The notes below the pieces were generated by a model. The model did not search any database, was not told the DNA's origin, and saw only the letters and a list, made by a program, of their open reading frames with translations. Below, in pieces: positions 22,387-33,704 of a stretch of DNA of 64,000 nt. Position numbers and translations under genes: made by a program. This stretch comes from Hygrocybe punicea (lineage: Eukaryota > Basidiomycota > Agaricomycetes > Agaricales > Hygrophoraceae): positions 3,100,001 to 3,164,000 of the forward strand of contig OY744461.1 of NCBI GenBank assembly GCA_963556145.1, given 5' to 3'. Position 1 is the first letter of the stretch. The number at the start of each line of letters is the position of its first letter.

Positions 22387-23759
22387 TTACTCTTCATCAG
22401 AACTACTTTCCTGATCTGTAAAGTCAGCATATTCCAGAACAGATTCGGAAACACCAGATTCTGCTCGTGTATGATTAGGGAATCCCGGTTCTCCGTAGGG
22501 GCCAACTATATTGTCGCCATTTCGTAATTCCCGAAGTCCGGAAAGAAGGGGGACACCATCATTTGCTATCCTTTGCATCTCCTGATGAGATTCTAATATG
22601 GGTGTAAGTTTGGCATTGCCATCTGTCAAGTTCAGCTTGAATCCATGGTATCACGAGCCACCTAAAGACGAAACTGACCAAAATGTTAATGCTAAGAAAC
22701 CTCAAAATAGGACACACTCACTTTTCGAGTGGATCACTAGCGTCATACCACCCACTATTCACACCATGATCAAGGATATTCTCGAAGCCGGGTGTAAAAT
22801 CCTGACGAAAGATAGACCAATTTGCCTCGGACTTAATATTATGCTTTTCCCTCATCCATCAGTGTTGTAGGGTGTCGCTGAGAGTGGGATCAAGCTGGTG
22901 GCGTATCAGAGTTTGTGAATTGGCGACACCAAAGTTTTCTGAACCAGGATCACTTTGAGTTACTAGCGGAACTCCTTGATAATGTCAGGAGATGAAGTTT
23001 CGCAGACAAGGAATCAAGGACACATTACCCCCTGTTTTTCAGGCAGCTTCGATGTAGAAGCTGGTGATCAGCTTTGGATTTTTGTTGGTCCACCAGACTT
23101 TCAACCAGTTGTTGTACGACATGAATGGGTCAACACTGTTATGGAAATAAAGTCCAAAACGTAACCATTTATTGTGTTGGTCTTGACACCAGATATCATT
23201 CACTCCAGCACACCAGAAGCATTTTCACTTGAAGCTGTTATGGCAGCGTCCTTTAACAGCATGTCGTTCAGTTGAAATGAGAAAATTTGATATCAATGCC
23301 CTGTGGCATAAAAAATCAATATATAGCAGGATGTTTAAAACTGGTACATTACCGTGAAACACGCATGCCATACTCTTGTCGGAGGTTCTTGCAGATGTTT
23401 TCGCTACCACGCTTCGGGAACTGCCTGCGTATCTCCTCTATTGCTCCTGAGATTGATTCAAATTTATGGTTCTGTTGACAGGTGCTCTTTAAATCCCACT
23501 TCCGCCTGAGATGCTTGACCATTGATGCACTGTTGATTGTTGAGGTTGTAATCTGTATTATGAAGGAAGCGTAATAGGAGGTACTCAACCTGAGCCCATA
23601 TTGCTCCATATCAAAATGATAAAGACATGACGACGCAACCTTCTTGTCTTTTAGACCGAGATTGTAGTAGAACAACAGGAGCTCGCGTAGCTCGTCCTTG
23701 GGAGCTTGGAGTGTGTCAGCCAGAAAGAAAGAGATGGAATGAAAAACGACTGATGGCAT
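22387..23759 (-). pseudogene. Integrase-like transposase, decayed by CpG-to-TpG stops
   Basis: The reading starts at 23759 (MPSVVFHSISFFLADTLQAP) and crosses two apparent introns (about 23589-23530 and 23351-23302). It then gives CAGVNDIWCQDQHNKWLRFG, VWWTNKNPKLITSFY, GVPLVTQSDPGSENFGVANS and FRQDFTPGFENILDHG, a conserved family of basidiomycete integrase-core proteins. The C-terminal part includes VFRWLVIPWIQAELD. Three TGA codons interrupt it (before KCFWCAGVND, after FYIEAA and before WMREKH), each where Arg is plausible, so each fits CGA to TGA. The acidic tail ends SSSDEE. It was probably the transposase of this element, now inactive. Confidence 0.72.
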
Positions 23760-25407
23760 GGCTTGTATTGGTTTTTCTGGTTCACCTTGGTCATGGGTGA
23801 GAAGAAAAGATGGCGTGTTTCACAACATGTGCCTGCAATTGTTGTCAAGATTCCACGATAAAGCAAAGATCACCAACTTGCTATCCCACTGCCAGATGCT
23901 ATCACCAGCTTTGCTCAAAGACCAAATCAGAGCTTGCCATATGAAGTGAAAGCATCAGGGTGAATCTACGCAAGAGCAGAATCTTCAAGAGCATTTAATT
24001 CAACATTTCACAAACGGGAGTATCCAAATTTTTTCATTATTCTCCTCTAACAACCACTCCCATCATGGCAATTTCATCACCCAGATCAACATCACCTGTG
24101 AAACTGTTAGCCCCGATAATTTCAATGCAAGAAATGGAGGGGCAAGCAGGGGGGGGAAACTCACGGATACGTGCCATATTCGCATTATCCATTTGCTTAC
24201 AATGATTCTCCACCGTTGTTGCGAACTTCAGCCTGCACAGGAACTAACAACACTTTGGGAGACCCTTCACTGCTGTGTTGGATGTCAAACGATCGGAGGG
24301 AGAGGGGGAGGGGCGACAATCTGTCATTCTCATTCCTCATGCCCCAAAGTTGGGCTGGGGCCAATAGAAGTGCCAGAGAGTCGAACGATAGGAGGGCCAG
24401 GGTGAGCGGGGATAATTGGCCATCATTTTCGATGCTCAGACCTAGCGCTGAGGTGGGTGGGAGCGTCAATGAGTTGAACGATCGAAGGTTGAGTGTGAGT
24501 GGAGACAGTCGGCCATCTTCATTTGAGCCAATGCTTGCAAGTTGGGCCTGGGCAGATAGAGGCCCCGGCGAGTTGAACGATAGCAGGGTGAGTGCGAGGG
24601 GAGATAGAGGCCCTGGCGAGTCGAATGATAGCAGGGTGAGTGTGAGGGGAGATAACAGGCTGGATTCCTTATTTCCGTTGGCATTGGCCATGGCTTGGGT
24701 GGGATTGTTTGGGGTGGATAGCGGTGGCAGCAAGTCACTTTGTGCCTCGAGCACCAGTATGGATGAGGTAGAGTGGTGAGACATTAGATTGTTGTTTGGG
24801 AGTGTGAGTGTTTAAAGCGCAACCGCGACCCAAAATGTGCAAATAAATTGCGGGAACTACAGCTATTGCTAGGTGAGTGTTTCTCCTTTATCTAAGTAAT
24901 ATCTGATAGATTCCGTACACAACAGACCCGACATCACTAGACTTCGACGAGGTCGTTCATCTCACCAACCGAATGAGCGTCAACAAAGTCACCCGAATGC
25001 CCGCAATGTCTTGAGGTTGCAAGCCCATATGTGACACCTCCAACAAACTGAAGCTGGTGTGGCTGGCGAAGGGTTTTGAGGCCTCCTACTAAGTTCCAGG
25101 ACTCTTGAAGTATAGATTCATGATTGTCTAATAGCAATTCCACATATCTTTTACTCAATAGTCTGGTGGTAATCTGATCAAGCCTCAGTCTTATATCAGA
25201 ATTTATTGCTATGAAGATACTTGTACATGAAGGCACTTGATGCTATGAGGACACTTGTTAAATGCTATGAAGACACTTACTACCATATTACTTGTATGCA
25301 GAACACTTATCATTACTATGGTGGAGTGTCCTGGGTCCTAATGCCATGCCACGTCTGACATTGAATATTGCATTACAAAAAAGGGCTGATCACTGTTGCT
25401 TTCCATA
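23609..25407 (-). repeat. Right 1,799-bp terminal inverted repeat
   Basis: This is the reverse complement of 19181-20979. It contains the promoter side and first codons of the integrase-like gene. The right flank begins with the target duplication GATCTG. Confidence 0.92.
24197..24784 (-). CDS. Hypothetical repetitive ORF in right arm
   Basis: It encodes the same 195 codons as 19804-20391 and has the same caveats: no known domain, internal repeats, and an open opposite strand. Confidence 0.3.
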   Translation of the reverse strand: MSHHSTSSILVLEAQSDLLPPLSTPNNPTQAMANANGNKESSLLSPLTLTLLSFDSPGPLSPLALTLLSFNSPGPLSAQAQLASIGSNEDGRLSPLTLNLRSFNSLTLPPTSALGLSIENDGQLSPLTLALLSFDSLALLLAPAQLWGMRNENDRLSPLPLSLRSFDIQHSSEGSPKVLLVPVQAEVRNNGGESL

Positions 25408-25990
25408 GATCTGCAAGGTACTTGGTATTTGGAAATCTTCAGTATACCATGCCCTCCAGTATCATCGGAAATATGGTGTCACTTCCAATCCCTGTAAAGT
25501 ACAGTGTGGGTGCAAACTCACCACATCCGATATCATTTTCATTATCTCCCTTCTCGAAAACTCCCCAACACTGTTTCTCGATGAAATCCAGGACCAATTG
25601 TACCATCACCAAAAGATCGCTGTCTCCATATCTACACTTACTTGCACATTGTGCCAGATCGATTACACCAACAAGCAAGTGTCCCATGAAGCCATTGAAA
25701 TGGATCACCTCCGACGAGCTGCCTATATGAAACACATTGGCCAGATCATCACCAACCCCAACATGCTGATGTTTATGGATGAGTCTTCTGTGGATAGGTG
25801 GACCATGACATGCAGGAAGGGCTGGGTGAAGGCTGGGAGTCATTGTGTACAGTGCCAATATTTCATCCAAGGTCAGAGGTATAGCGTACTCCCTGTCCTG
25901 ATGCTTGATGGTATCATTGCATACGATATCATGGAAGGATCCATTACATCGGCAAGGATTTTGCAGTTTTTGACAGAATTAGTGTTGCTG
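25408..25990 (+). pseudogene. Tc1/mariner-like transposase, 3' fragment
   Basis: This continues the frame broken at 19180: VICKVLGIWKSSVYHALQYH, then a serine-rich linker. A one-base loss near 25572 shifts the frame (FLDEIQ continues in the next frame). Then come RRAAYMKHIGQIITNPNML, FMDESSVDRWTM (first catalytic Asp of a DDE_3 core), RKGWVKAGSHCVQ, LPVLMLDGIIAYDIMEGSIT and ARILQFL. The sequence leaves the family near 25985, before the second catalytic acid. The gene is thus split, frame-shifted and 3'-truncated. Confidence 0.78.
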
Positions 25991-27100
25991 AATTTCAGTT
26001 CGGTCCAGTTCCAACCCTTTTTGGCAGAACCGCGAACTGAACTTTGGGTCCGGTTTGTTGCTGGGCCAAACCTGGACCCAGATGGCATCGAATCGTCTGT
26101 CTGCATTCAGTCTGGGTTCAGACGTTGTAGAGACTCAACATTCCCCTGAGTCCGTACCATCAATATATCAAGAATCCAGACAAACCCGACACTTCCAAAC
26201 GATCCCCATTCCAACCCGATGTAACCCAACGTGACGTGACCCGACGTATGCCGCTTTGTCACAGCCGCTTTTGGACCAAATACGGCAGCCTCAGAAGCCC
26301 CGGAGTTCTAATAATAGGAGATGGATCTCTTCGGACTTGATTCCCGACTTCGGACTTACCTTATTTGTGCATCCCCTCATCCTTTCGGAGATATGTAGGA
26401 CATTTCACATCTTTTCATGAATATTCATTTTCCCCTCCATATTCCTGTCTTCGTCGCTTTGCAACCCCCCTTTCCACATCCCCATTCCAACCTTTCTTTG
26501 TAGCTTACCATCAGCCGAAATAGACATGTCCGAAAGTAGACTACACACTCGTGTACTATAAAAATGGTCCCCGATGACCATACAAAAAAAAGAGATACCA
26601 TTAGTCCCCATTTCCCTCATAGTCAGAATCATTTTAATCACTTCAAATGCTCATCCTCGTAGACCCTTAGATTATTATAGTTCATTTCATCATCTTTATC
26701 ATTGTTCTCGTTATTTGTTCATTGTTTCTGACCCGACCTGACCTGACCCGACCCGCCATACCCGACATCGTCAGCATTGTCGGGTTCATCATTATTTATC
26801 CGTTTTCAGTCCGTTCATCGCCGGGTTTGTTATTATTAGTCCAGTTTTTATGCGGCGGCTTTACTTTTACTTACATTCCCTTCCTTTACTATTATCCCCG
26901 ACACTGATTATCCACAGTCACTTCTATGCTGACACCCCTCTGGTTAGGATCTTTTCTTTCTTTATTGTTCCGAAGCCACCAAGAACCCGCATCTACAACG
27001 CGGTCTGAACCCCGGACTGAGGTGGGCTCACCCCATGAGATCTGTTCTCCTTGCGAATGGCAGGCACATATCAATTGATATGGCGCTACACTTCACGACG
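25991..27100. other. Gene-free stretch with repeated ACCCGAC motifs
   Basis: I see no gene. The hexamer CCCGAC and close variants recur (about 26190-26250 and 26725-26770, with an inverted match near 26780), and tcggactt is repeated near 26330-26360. This could be the end of another degenerate transposon; the data do not settle it. Confidence 0.4.
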
Positions 27101-27111
27101 AAGTTGGGCTG

Positions 27112-27200
27112 TGGGGGAGCCATCCGGCGCTGCTGCTGCCGCTGCCACTGCTGCTGCTTTTGTGGCCATTGCCATTGCTGCTGCTGCTGCCACCGCAATA
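27112..27200. repeat. GCT/GCC-type trinucleotide repeat
   Basis: Imperfect gctgctgct/gccattgcc units run for about 80 bp. On the plus strand they could be read as an alanine run, but no surrounding coding features support a gene. Confidence 0.7.
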
Positions 27201-27204
27201 GTCC

Positions 27205-27865
27205 AGGGGGTTTTAGTTAAACTCAACCCCAGTTAAGGTATGAAAGTTAGGTGTACTATCTACACTAGTAGCTGGGGCTTAAGTTAAACTCCCAGACAGT
27301 GCCTGCTGCGATACAGTTAAACTCGGCCTAGCAATTACTGGTAGGTTCAGTTAAACTTTAGACAGCAGTGCTAAGGCCTACAGTTCACTGTAAAGCTCAG
27401 TTAAACCCAGCCCAGTTGTTACTGTGAGCTTAGTTAAACTGTGTGCACTATTTACTGCATTGGCAGTTAAACTGAAAGCAGTACTTGCTGGACCATGAAT
27501 TTAACTGAGAACAGCAGCTACTGTGTGCTCAGTTTAACCAGGTGCAGCATTTGCTGGATGTCTAGTTTAACTCGGAGTAGTTGCTACTGATTGCTCAGTT
27601 TAACCAGATACAGCACTTGCTGGACATCCAGTTTAACTCATAGCAGTAGCTGCTGGATGGTCAGTTTAACTTGGAGCAGCAGCTACTGTACCTCCAGTTT
27701 AACCAGGTGTAGCAGTTGCTGGACCCCCAGTTTAACTCAGAGCAGTAGCTACTGAATGGCCAGTTTCTTCTGGCAGTTGCCAGGGGCATAGTTAACTATT
27801 CCCATGCAATTGCTAGGGGGTGCAGTTCACTTTCTTCTGGCAGTTGCCAGTGGGCAGTTAACCAT
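27205..27865. repeat. Array of about 33-bp units with GTTAAAC/GTTTAAC and a CAGTAGCTACTG palindrome
   Basis: About 18 diverged units each carry AGTTAAAC or AGTTTAAC about 33-40 bp apart; adjacent units alternate, giving a roughly 66-bp dimer. Units left of about 27480 read GTTAAAC and those right of about 27530 read GTTTAAC, its reverse complement, so the array flips orientation once. Between the heptamers lies a variable form of gcagtagctactg, which in its best copies is a perfect 12-bp palindrome. The last units lose the heptamer. Such clustered inverted motifs resemble subterminal protein-binding arrays of transposons. Confidence 0.75.
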
Positions 27866-28385
27866 TTTCTTGTAATATAATGAAATGGAATTATTAAAAG
27901 CACAGAGAATAACAAAATAACAAAATAATTATTTTGGAAATGCACAATATCTCACACTACACGCATAAAGTAATTTCAGGACCGCATAAATACATTTCAA
28001 ATATATAAATAAATAACTAATTTGGAGGTCTCTAAAAGATGTTTTGAAATATATAATTTCAACAATTGTAAAAAAAGATATTTTGGGTCCAAATTATGTA
28101 TATTCAAATATTCTCTTTGGAAAATCTTAAAATAATTCATTTTTCCCCCTTTTCTCATGTTCCAAAACTACAATGAAATTAGAAATTATTGTAGTTTACC
28201 TATTTAATATTTTTCATCCTATTTGTATCCTTTATAAATTTCAATTTCTGGTAACAATAAATTTTTTATTTGTATTCCTCTTCTGCATCCCAGAAATATC
28301 CTATAAATGTGGCAGAGAATATTATATTTGAGTACTGATTTCTGTGTACATAAATATGTAAATAAATTTTAATTTTTAGATGTTA
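27866..28385. other. AT-rich block without genes
   Basis: A sharp change in composition: long A/T runs and no open frame of note. It could be a matrix-attachment-like or transposon-internal segment. Nothing more can be supported. Confidence 0.55.
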
Positions 28386-28728
28386 GAAATCTAATAACCA
28401 GTACTGGTCAAGTACATGCCCAGTACATGTCCAGTATGTGCCCAGTACCCAACCAATACTGGTCCAATGATCCTGCAGATTTATGATCCAGTGGATAATT
28501 ATCCTCAAGATCATGATCATCTAGTGTCAGTCATGAAATCTCTCTCAGCTTGTGTCCTTGCTCTTTCATTCTCTCCCTGGTGATGCTTAGCTCTCACCCA
28601 GCTTGTTGTTGTGTTTTTTTCTTGTTCTTCTACTTCCTCCTCATCCTCCTCATCCTCCTCTCCTCTATCCACCTTTTCTGGCTCTTCGTAGCAAACCACA
28701 CTCATTCTCTCATTTTGTAACTCAATAT
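28386..28728. other. Short CCAGTAC-repeat stretch and unassigned sequence
   Basis: The motif cccagtac or ccagtac recurs several times within 28398-28470, followed by a tcctcatcc-rich run near 28630-28660. No gene was recognised. Confidence 0.45.
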
Positions 28729-28893
28729 GTTAAGGGAATCGTTGTATGGCTAGCGCTGATTTTACAAGCCGTGAGAACTTATTTTTATAAGCCGTGTGAA
28801 ATCTTGCGTCCGTTAAGGGAATCGTTGTATGGCTAGCGCTGATTTTACAAGCCGTGTGAACTTATTTTTATAAGCCGTGTGAAATCTTTTGTA
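28729..28893. repeat. Tandem duplication of an 83-bp unit
   Basis: The unit starting gttaagggaatcgttgtatg occurs at 28729 and again at 28812, nearly identical. Inside each unit, acaagccgtg and ataagccgtg form a smaller repeat. Confidence 0.9.
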
Positions 28894-28939
28894 GCTGTGG
28901 GAAAAACAAATGATAGTCCATTGTCTTCATCCAGGACAC

Positions 28940-30185
28940 TTAGCCTCGCCCCGTTTTCGACCACCCCTGGCCAGTCTACAGTCTACACCCCCCGCACCTC
29001 GTTCCTGTTGAAAATGAACGGTCGGGGGGTGTCAGTACCTCGCGCCCTGGCTGGCTGCGCAACCACCACCACCCCAGAACCAGGACACCCCATCCCGCCC
29101 CGTTTTCAACCACCCCCGGCCAGTCTCCACCCCCCGCACCTCATTCCCATTGAGAACGAGCAGTTGGGGGGTTGTAGGACCTCACGTTCCAGCTTTCTGC
29201 CCAACCAGCAGCACCCCCCGTTTTCATCCACCCAATCACCCCGTCCAGCTCAGTTTTCGACCATCCCTGGCCAGTCTCCACCCCCCGCACCTCATTCCCG
29301 TTGAGAACGAGCAGTTGGGGGGTGTCAATATCTCGCATTCCGGCTTTCTGCCCAACAAGCAGCACCCCCCGTTTTCATGCACCAAATCACCCCGTCCAGC
29401 TCGGTTTTCGACCATCCCCAGCCAGTCTCCACCCCCCGCACCTCGTTTCCATTGAGAACGAGCGGTTGGGGGGTGTCAATATCTCGCGTTCCGGCTTTCT
29501 GCCCAACCAGCACCACCCCCCATTTTCATCCACCCAATCACCCCGTCCCGCCCTGTTTTCGACCACCCACACCCAGTCTACACCCCCCGCACCTCGTTCA
29601 CGTTGAGAACGAGCGGCCGGGGGGTCTCAAAGCTGCGCGTTCCGGTTCTCTGCCCACCAAGCACCACCCCCTGTTTTCATGCACCAAATCACCCTGTCCC
29701 GGCCCGTTTTCGAGCACCCCCGCCCAGTCTCCACCCCACGCACCTCGTTCGCATTGAGAACGAGCAGTCGGGGGGTGGTAGGACCTCGCATTCCGGCTTG
29801 CTGCCCAACCAGCACCACCCCCCATTTTTAGCCACCAAATCACCCCGTCCCACCCCGTTTTCGACCACTCCCGGCCAGTCTCCACCCTCGCAACTCGTTC
29901 CCGTTGCAAACGAGCGGCCGGGCTGTCTCAAGACTGCACGTTCCGGCTCTCTGCCCAACCACCACCACCACCCGTTTTCAGCCACCAAATCACCCCGTCC
30001 CGCCCCGTTTTCGACCACCCCCGCCCAATCTCCACCCCCTGCGCCTCGTTGATGTTGAGAACGAGCAACCGGGGGGTCTCAAAGCCGTGCGTTCCAGCTT
30101 TCTGCCCAACCAGCACCACCCCACGTTTTCATCCACCAAATCACCCCGTCCCGCCCCGTTTTCGACCACCCCTGGCTGGTAACTT
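28940..30185. repeat. 151-bp GC-rich minisatellite, about eight copies
   Basis: The core gttttcgaccaccc recurs at about 28952, 29101, 29252, 29403, 29554, 29705, 29857, 30005 and 30158, a period near 150.8 bp. Each unit holds ctcgttc...gaacgag, an inverted pair that can form a small hairpin, and runs of C or G. Stop codons are rare in all frames, so long but spurious open frames cross it on both strands. I do not call these genes. Confidence 0.92.
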
Positions 30186-30397
30186 TAGGAACGTTGCCAT
30201 CTCCGCCCTCCAGAACGTCTTATTTTTGTTGCATATCGCAAGTGTGTTCCTTCTCTTTAATCATTGAAAATAATCATCTCATTTTACTTCTCCCATCAGA
30301 ATGGAAAGTAGCGTCTGCCAACCAGCAGAAGTTTGTCAGAAGCGAACAGCTCCCATACTGTAAGTAACTCCCTAGCACAGCACAAGGCCTAGCACAG

Positions 30398-32032
30398 CGC
30401 CTTTTGGCGAGCTCAGAAAAAAAGTTCGTCTAATTGCCGATTTGGTAGGTTGAGCTTCGACCCACATGCACAGTCAAAAGTCTAATCCACTCTCCCAATC
30501 CATCAACATATAGATTCAAAAGGGGGTCTCCAGTGCGAGATCCGATGATACGGAAAGTTTGAAGGGCGTCATCATTGACTGGATCACTCCCAAAGGGCAA
30601 CCCCTCAATCACATGTGCTTTTCCACCACCCATTCACCTCCCAACTCGCCTCCCACCACACTCCCACTCCCCACCACCTCAACACCTCAACAACGATGGA
30701 AACGAGGAGGAGGACGACGACGGCGACGATTGATGCAGAGACCACCACCCCGGACGTCCTCAAAGCCGCGCAGGAGCGCGCCCGACTGTTTCAACCAACG
30801 ACCTCGAACGTCGAAACCAGCGGCGGAGGGCTTGGCGCACAGCAATGAACACGACGAAGGCAACATGGAGGGTCACCACCGGCGATGGTGTGGTTAACGG
30901 CAGCGGTGTCGTCGAGATATCACCATCGCAACCGCCCTAGTTGCCACCCTCGCGCAACTCAATGGTGCGACCTATCTGGACCGCGAAAACCATGGAATGG
31001 ACGATGGGGCCATCTGAGGTGACGTCCCTACTTGCTTCATTGAAGGTGGGATATTGGGAGGGCCGTGGGGGGCCCCTAATGGTACAGGTGAGTACCCATC
31101 CCCCTCCTGCTTTTCCCCCACGTACTTACCCCTTCCCGCCGCTCGTTCTTGGCCGGGAGCCCTCCCCTACCCACCCCCTCGCTTTTCCACCATCCGTCTC
31201 GCTTCCTGGTCCCTTCCTGGCCACCCATGCCACCCCCCTCTCCATGCACCCTTCCCCGCCCCCCAGTGTCCATCCCTCTCATCACCCACCCTTCAGTACC
31301 CTTCACCATCAAGTTTAGACCCCATCCGGCGCCTCTGCGAAAGTGAGTACCCACCGGTTCATCGATGTATCATTATTTTTATTTCTTTTATTTCTCTTTT
31401 ATTTGGTTTATTTTCATGTATATTAGTCTACATACGGCATGTAGGGCAATATATATGTGATATGTAAAAAAATCCGCAAGAAAAGATGGCGGGAGAGTAA
31501 AATAGTCGTGCACAACGACGACGATGATGAGCGCGTATGCCTGTGAGTGATGATGGCAACGGTGTCAAGTACGGCCCACGCATCCAACGACGCAGCCTCC
31601 ACCCGCCCGTCAACGCGTCTGGATCAGCGCACCATGCCAGGCCAGCCCGTTCCACCTCGCGAACACACAGCGACACGTCAATTGACGTGCATCCGGTGTC
31701 GCGAGGTCGTGTGGGCTGGCAAATAAGGGAGATCCGAGGGTTACCCGTGAAGTTCACTACTCGCACCCTCCCGTCTGTTCATCCGTCGTATTGGCCTCGT
31801 CAACTAATTATTATAAGTAGTTGTTATTATATATACTACATATCTTCGTACAGTATCTGGAGTCCGGCCATAACACTAAGGAAAGCTGAGTTCAATCTTA
31901 CCCCGGATTGCCATACTACGGCTATTGCTTTTGAAGACACTCCCATGGAACCATTTGGTGCATAACGGTACCACGACTGGGCTTTCTGAGGACTGGGACT
32001 CTTGGCATTGGATGTGTTTGGAAGATTCAGGT
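30398..32032 (+). repeat. 1.6-kb dispersed repeat, copy A
   Basis: This copy is nearly identical to 40627-42277 (copy B) in direct orientation. It starts cgccttttggcgagctc and ends near gaagattcaggt. Close to its start the plus strand reads SDDTESLKGVIIDWITPKGQ, a piece of a hypothetical agaric protein family whose 5' part occurs in the inverted-repeat arms. A short frame METRRRTTTATIDAETTT follows at 30695-30848 in both copies. No terminal inverted repeats were found. Copy B has an extra 22-bp tandem duplication (ccgatttggtaggtt) and lacks a few bases near 31418. Confidence 0.85.
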
Positions 32033-33704
32033 TGTTACGGATCGCTTCTGCAGCGGGCTCCAGCAACAATCAACTTAACAGGGGATCGGCTTCCAGAGGG
32101 GAGAACAGCAGCTTTCATTGTTGCTTACAGCTAAGACAACACTGCTAAGAAGGGGGGGTCAAGGTCTAATGTCATTGCGAGCCGTGGGGGTTACCCAAAA
32201 CAAGATGAGTCTGCCCCAAGAACCAGACTAAACGTAAGGAAAGGAAAAGAAGAAAAAGTCCGAACCAACAACAAGAACAGTATATATAGTGACTGGTCTT
32301 GAGAGGAGGTAAATAGAAATACAACCATGAAGCTACAACATGTCCAACTCTACCATGTGTTCACCATGAGGCGTACATGAGGCGTCCTCATGTCGATGTT
32401 CTCGCGATCCAACTGGAGGCCCGGGTGTCATTGAGGAATAGAGGGGGTCCGGATGACTCGGATGATTTGTCATCGGATCATGTGATGTGCAGAATTGCCT
32501 ATTCGGGGTCTACACTTGCTGTAACAGGCAAGTGTGCAGTCTGGCAAGTGCGTTGCACGGTCGGGTCGAAGATGGGTATCGTCCAATGTGGGATTGGTGA
32601 TGAGAATGTCTTGAGGTGGTGTGGATGTAGTGGCAAGGTTTGCATGAAAGAAAACAAAGGAATGTGTGGAAGGAAAACCAACTAGGACGGTGGGCTAGTC
32701 GAGGTCAGACATGTGAACAGCATAAGCTGTACCGGATGACGATGTCTGTGTCGATGACGTATCGAGGAGTGATGTCTTGTCCTGTTTGTGGAACAAGAAG
32801 GTCCACTTGATGTCGGTATTCGTCCAAGAAAGGGTATCATTGTAAACGAGTGTGGGAGGTATCAAGATGAAAGACGGAAAAGGATAAATGAATGTGGGTC
32901 CAGGTTTCGAGTCATGGCACAAGTGACAAGCTGTGGGAACAAGTCGTCGGGTACTGCATTGAAGCGGTGTCGTGCGAACAATATGCGATAGGGGTTGGTT
33001 CACTGTTTGGGAAGTCGTATGGTCTGTGGTCGAAGTCCAAAAGAATGTGCTTCGGCAATGGTCGGATTAGAGAGAACAGTGAAATGTCCCGTGATCGAGG
33101 ATTGTCCAGGGCATGCATGCAGGTGAGGAATGTCGTCGGATCGTCAGGGAGGATAATGGTAGGCACAGAATACGAAAGCGGAAACCATATATCCGGGAAT
33201 GGCAATTGTCAATTACGTGTCGAGATATTGTTGAGGTGGAAGTCAGAAGTATCAATGGCGGAAGGGTTTCGATGCCGATGCCAAAGATAGATCATAACAA
33301 AGTAGAAACCGATCAGGAAGGTGATGGCAATGCTGCCGATAACAATTACGGTAATGAGCTGTGTCGGGAGTACAGCCATTGTGAATCGGTTTGTCGTGGG
33401 ATGAAGTCAACAATATGTCAGGGCGAGGGAAAAGACAATAGCGATGATGTCCGTCGGCAAGGAGACTATTCGGGTACAACAAGGTCACGTGGGAGATGTC
33501 CATGGTCGGTCTGGATTGTTCTAGAAGAAGGGGCAAAAAGAGAACAAGAATAAGAAAATACAAGGATGTCCAAATGAAGAAACAATGACGTTGAAAGGAA
33601 GACAAAGGACAAAAAGAAATGAAAAAGGAAGGTGTGCAGTGCAGAATCGTCATGGTGGGTAACGGAATGGGCATCGGGGTTGGAAGCGGAGTTGGAAACG
33701 TAAC
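32033..33704. other. Unassigned stretch between repeat A and the left arm
   Basis: Several medium open frames overlap on both strands, none with a recognisable domain. A TATA-like tatatata lies at about 32280-32288. Beyond the arm edge at 33705 the glucan-synthase reading on the minus strand turns into unrelated sequence. Confidence 0.45.

Larger units (their letters stand above)
19181..25407. mobile_element. 6.2-kb transposon with 1.8-kb terminal inverted repeats and 6-bp target duplication
   Basis: The element begins TATGGAAAGCAACAG and ends with its exact complement. The flanks carry the direct repeat GATCTG (19175-19180 and 25408-25413). The inverted arms are 19181-20979 and 23609-25407, each exactly 1,799 bp, so no indel has arisen between them; the differences seen near the inner ends are CpG transitions. 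The 2.6-kb core holds a decayed integrase-like gene reading leftward out of the right arm, and a Brr2 helicase fragment reading rightward. The N-terminal coding part of the integrase lies inside the arms, so the left arm holds a truncated second copy. The superfamily is uncertain; the long arms and 6-bp duplication do not match the common types I know. Confidence 0.85.

Noticed and set aside
24171..24779. 202-codon frame opposite the repetitive frame of the right arm (and its twin at 19809-20417)
   Set aside because: It is the antisense shadow of an equally uncertain repetitive frame; no domain on either strand.
28946..30267. Overlapping proline-rich open frames on both strands
   Set aside because: They result from stop-poor GC-rich minisatellite units. 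Both strands and several frames are equally open, with no start context or introns.
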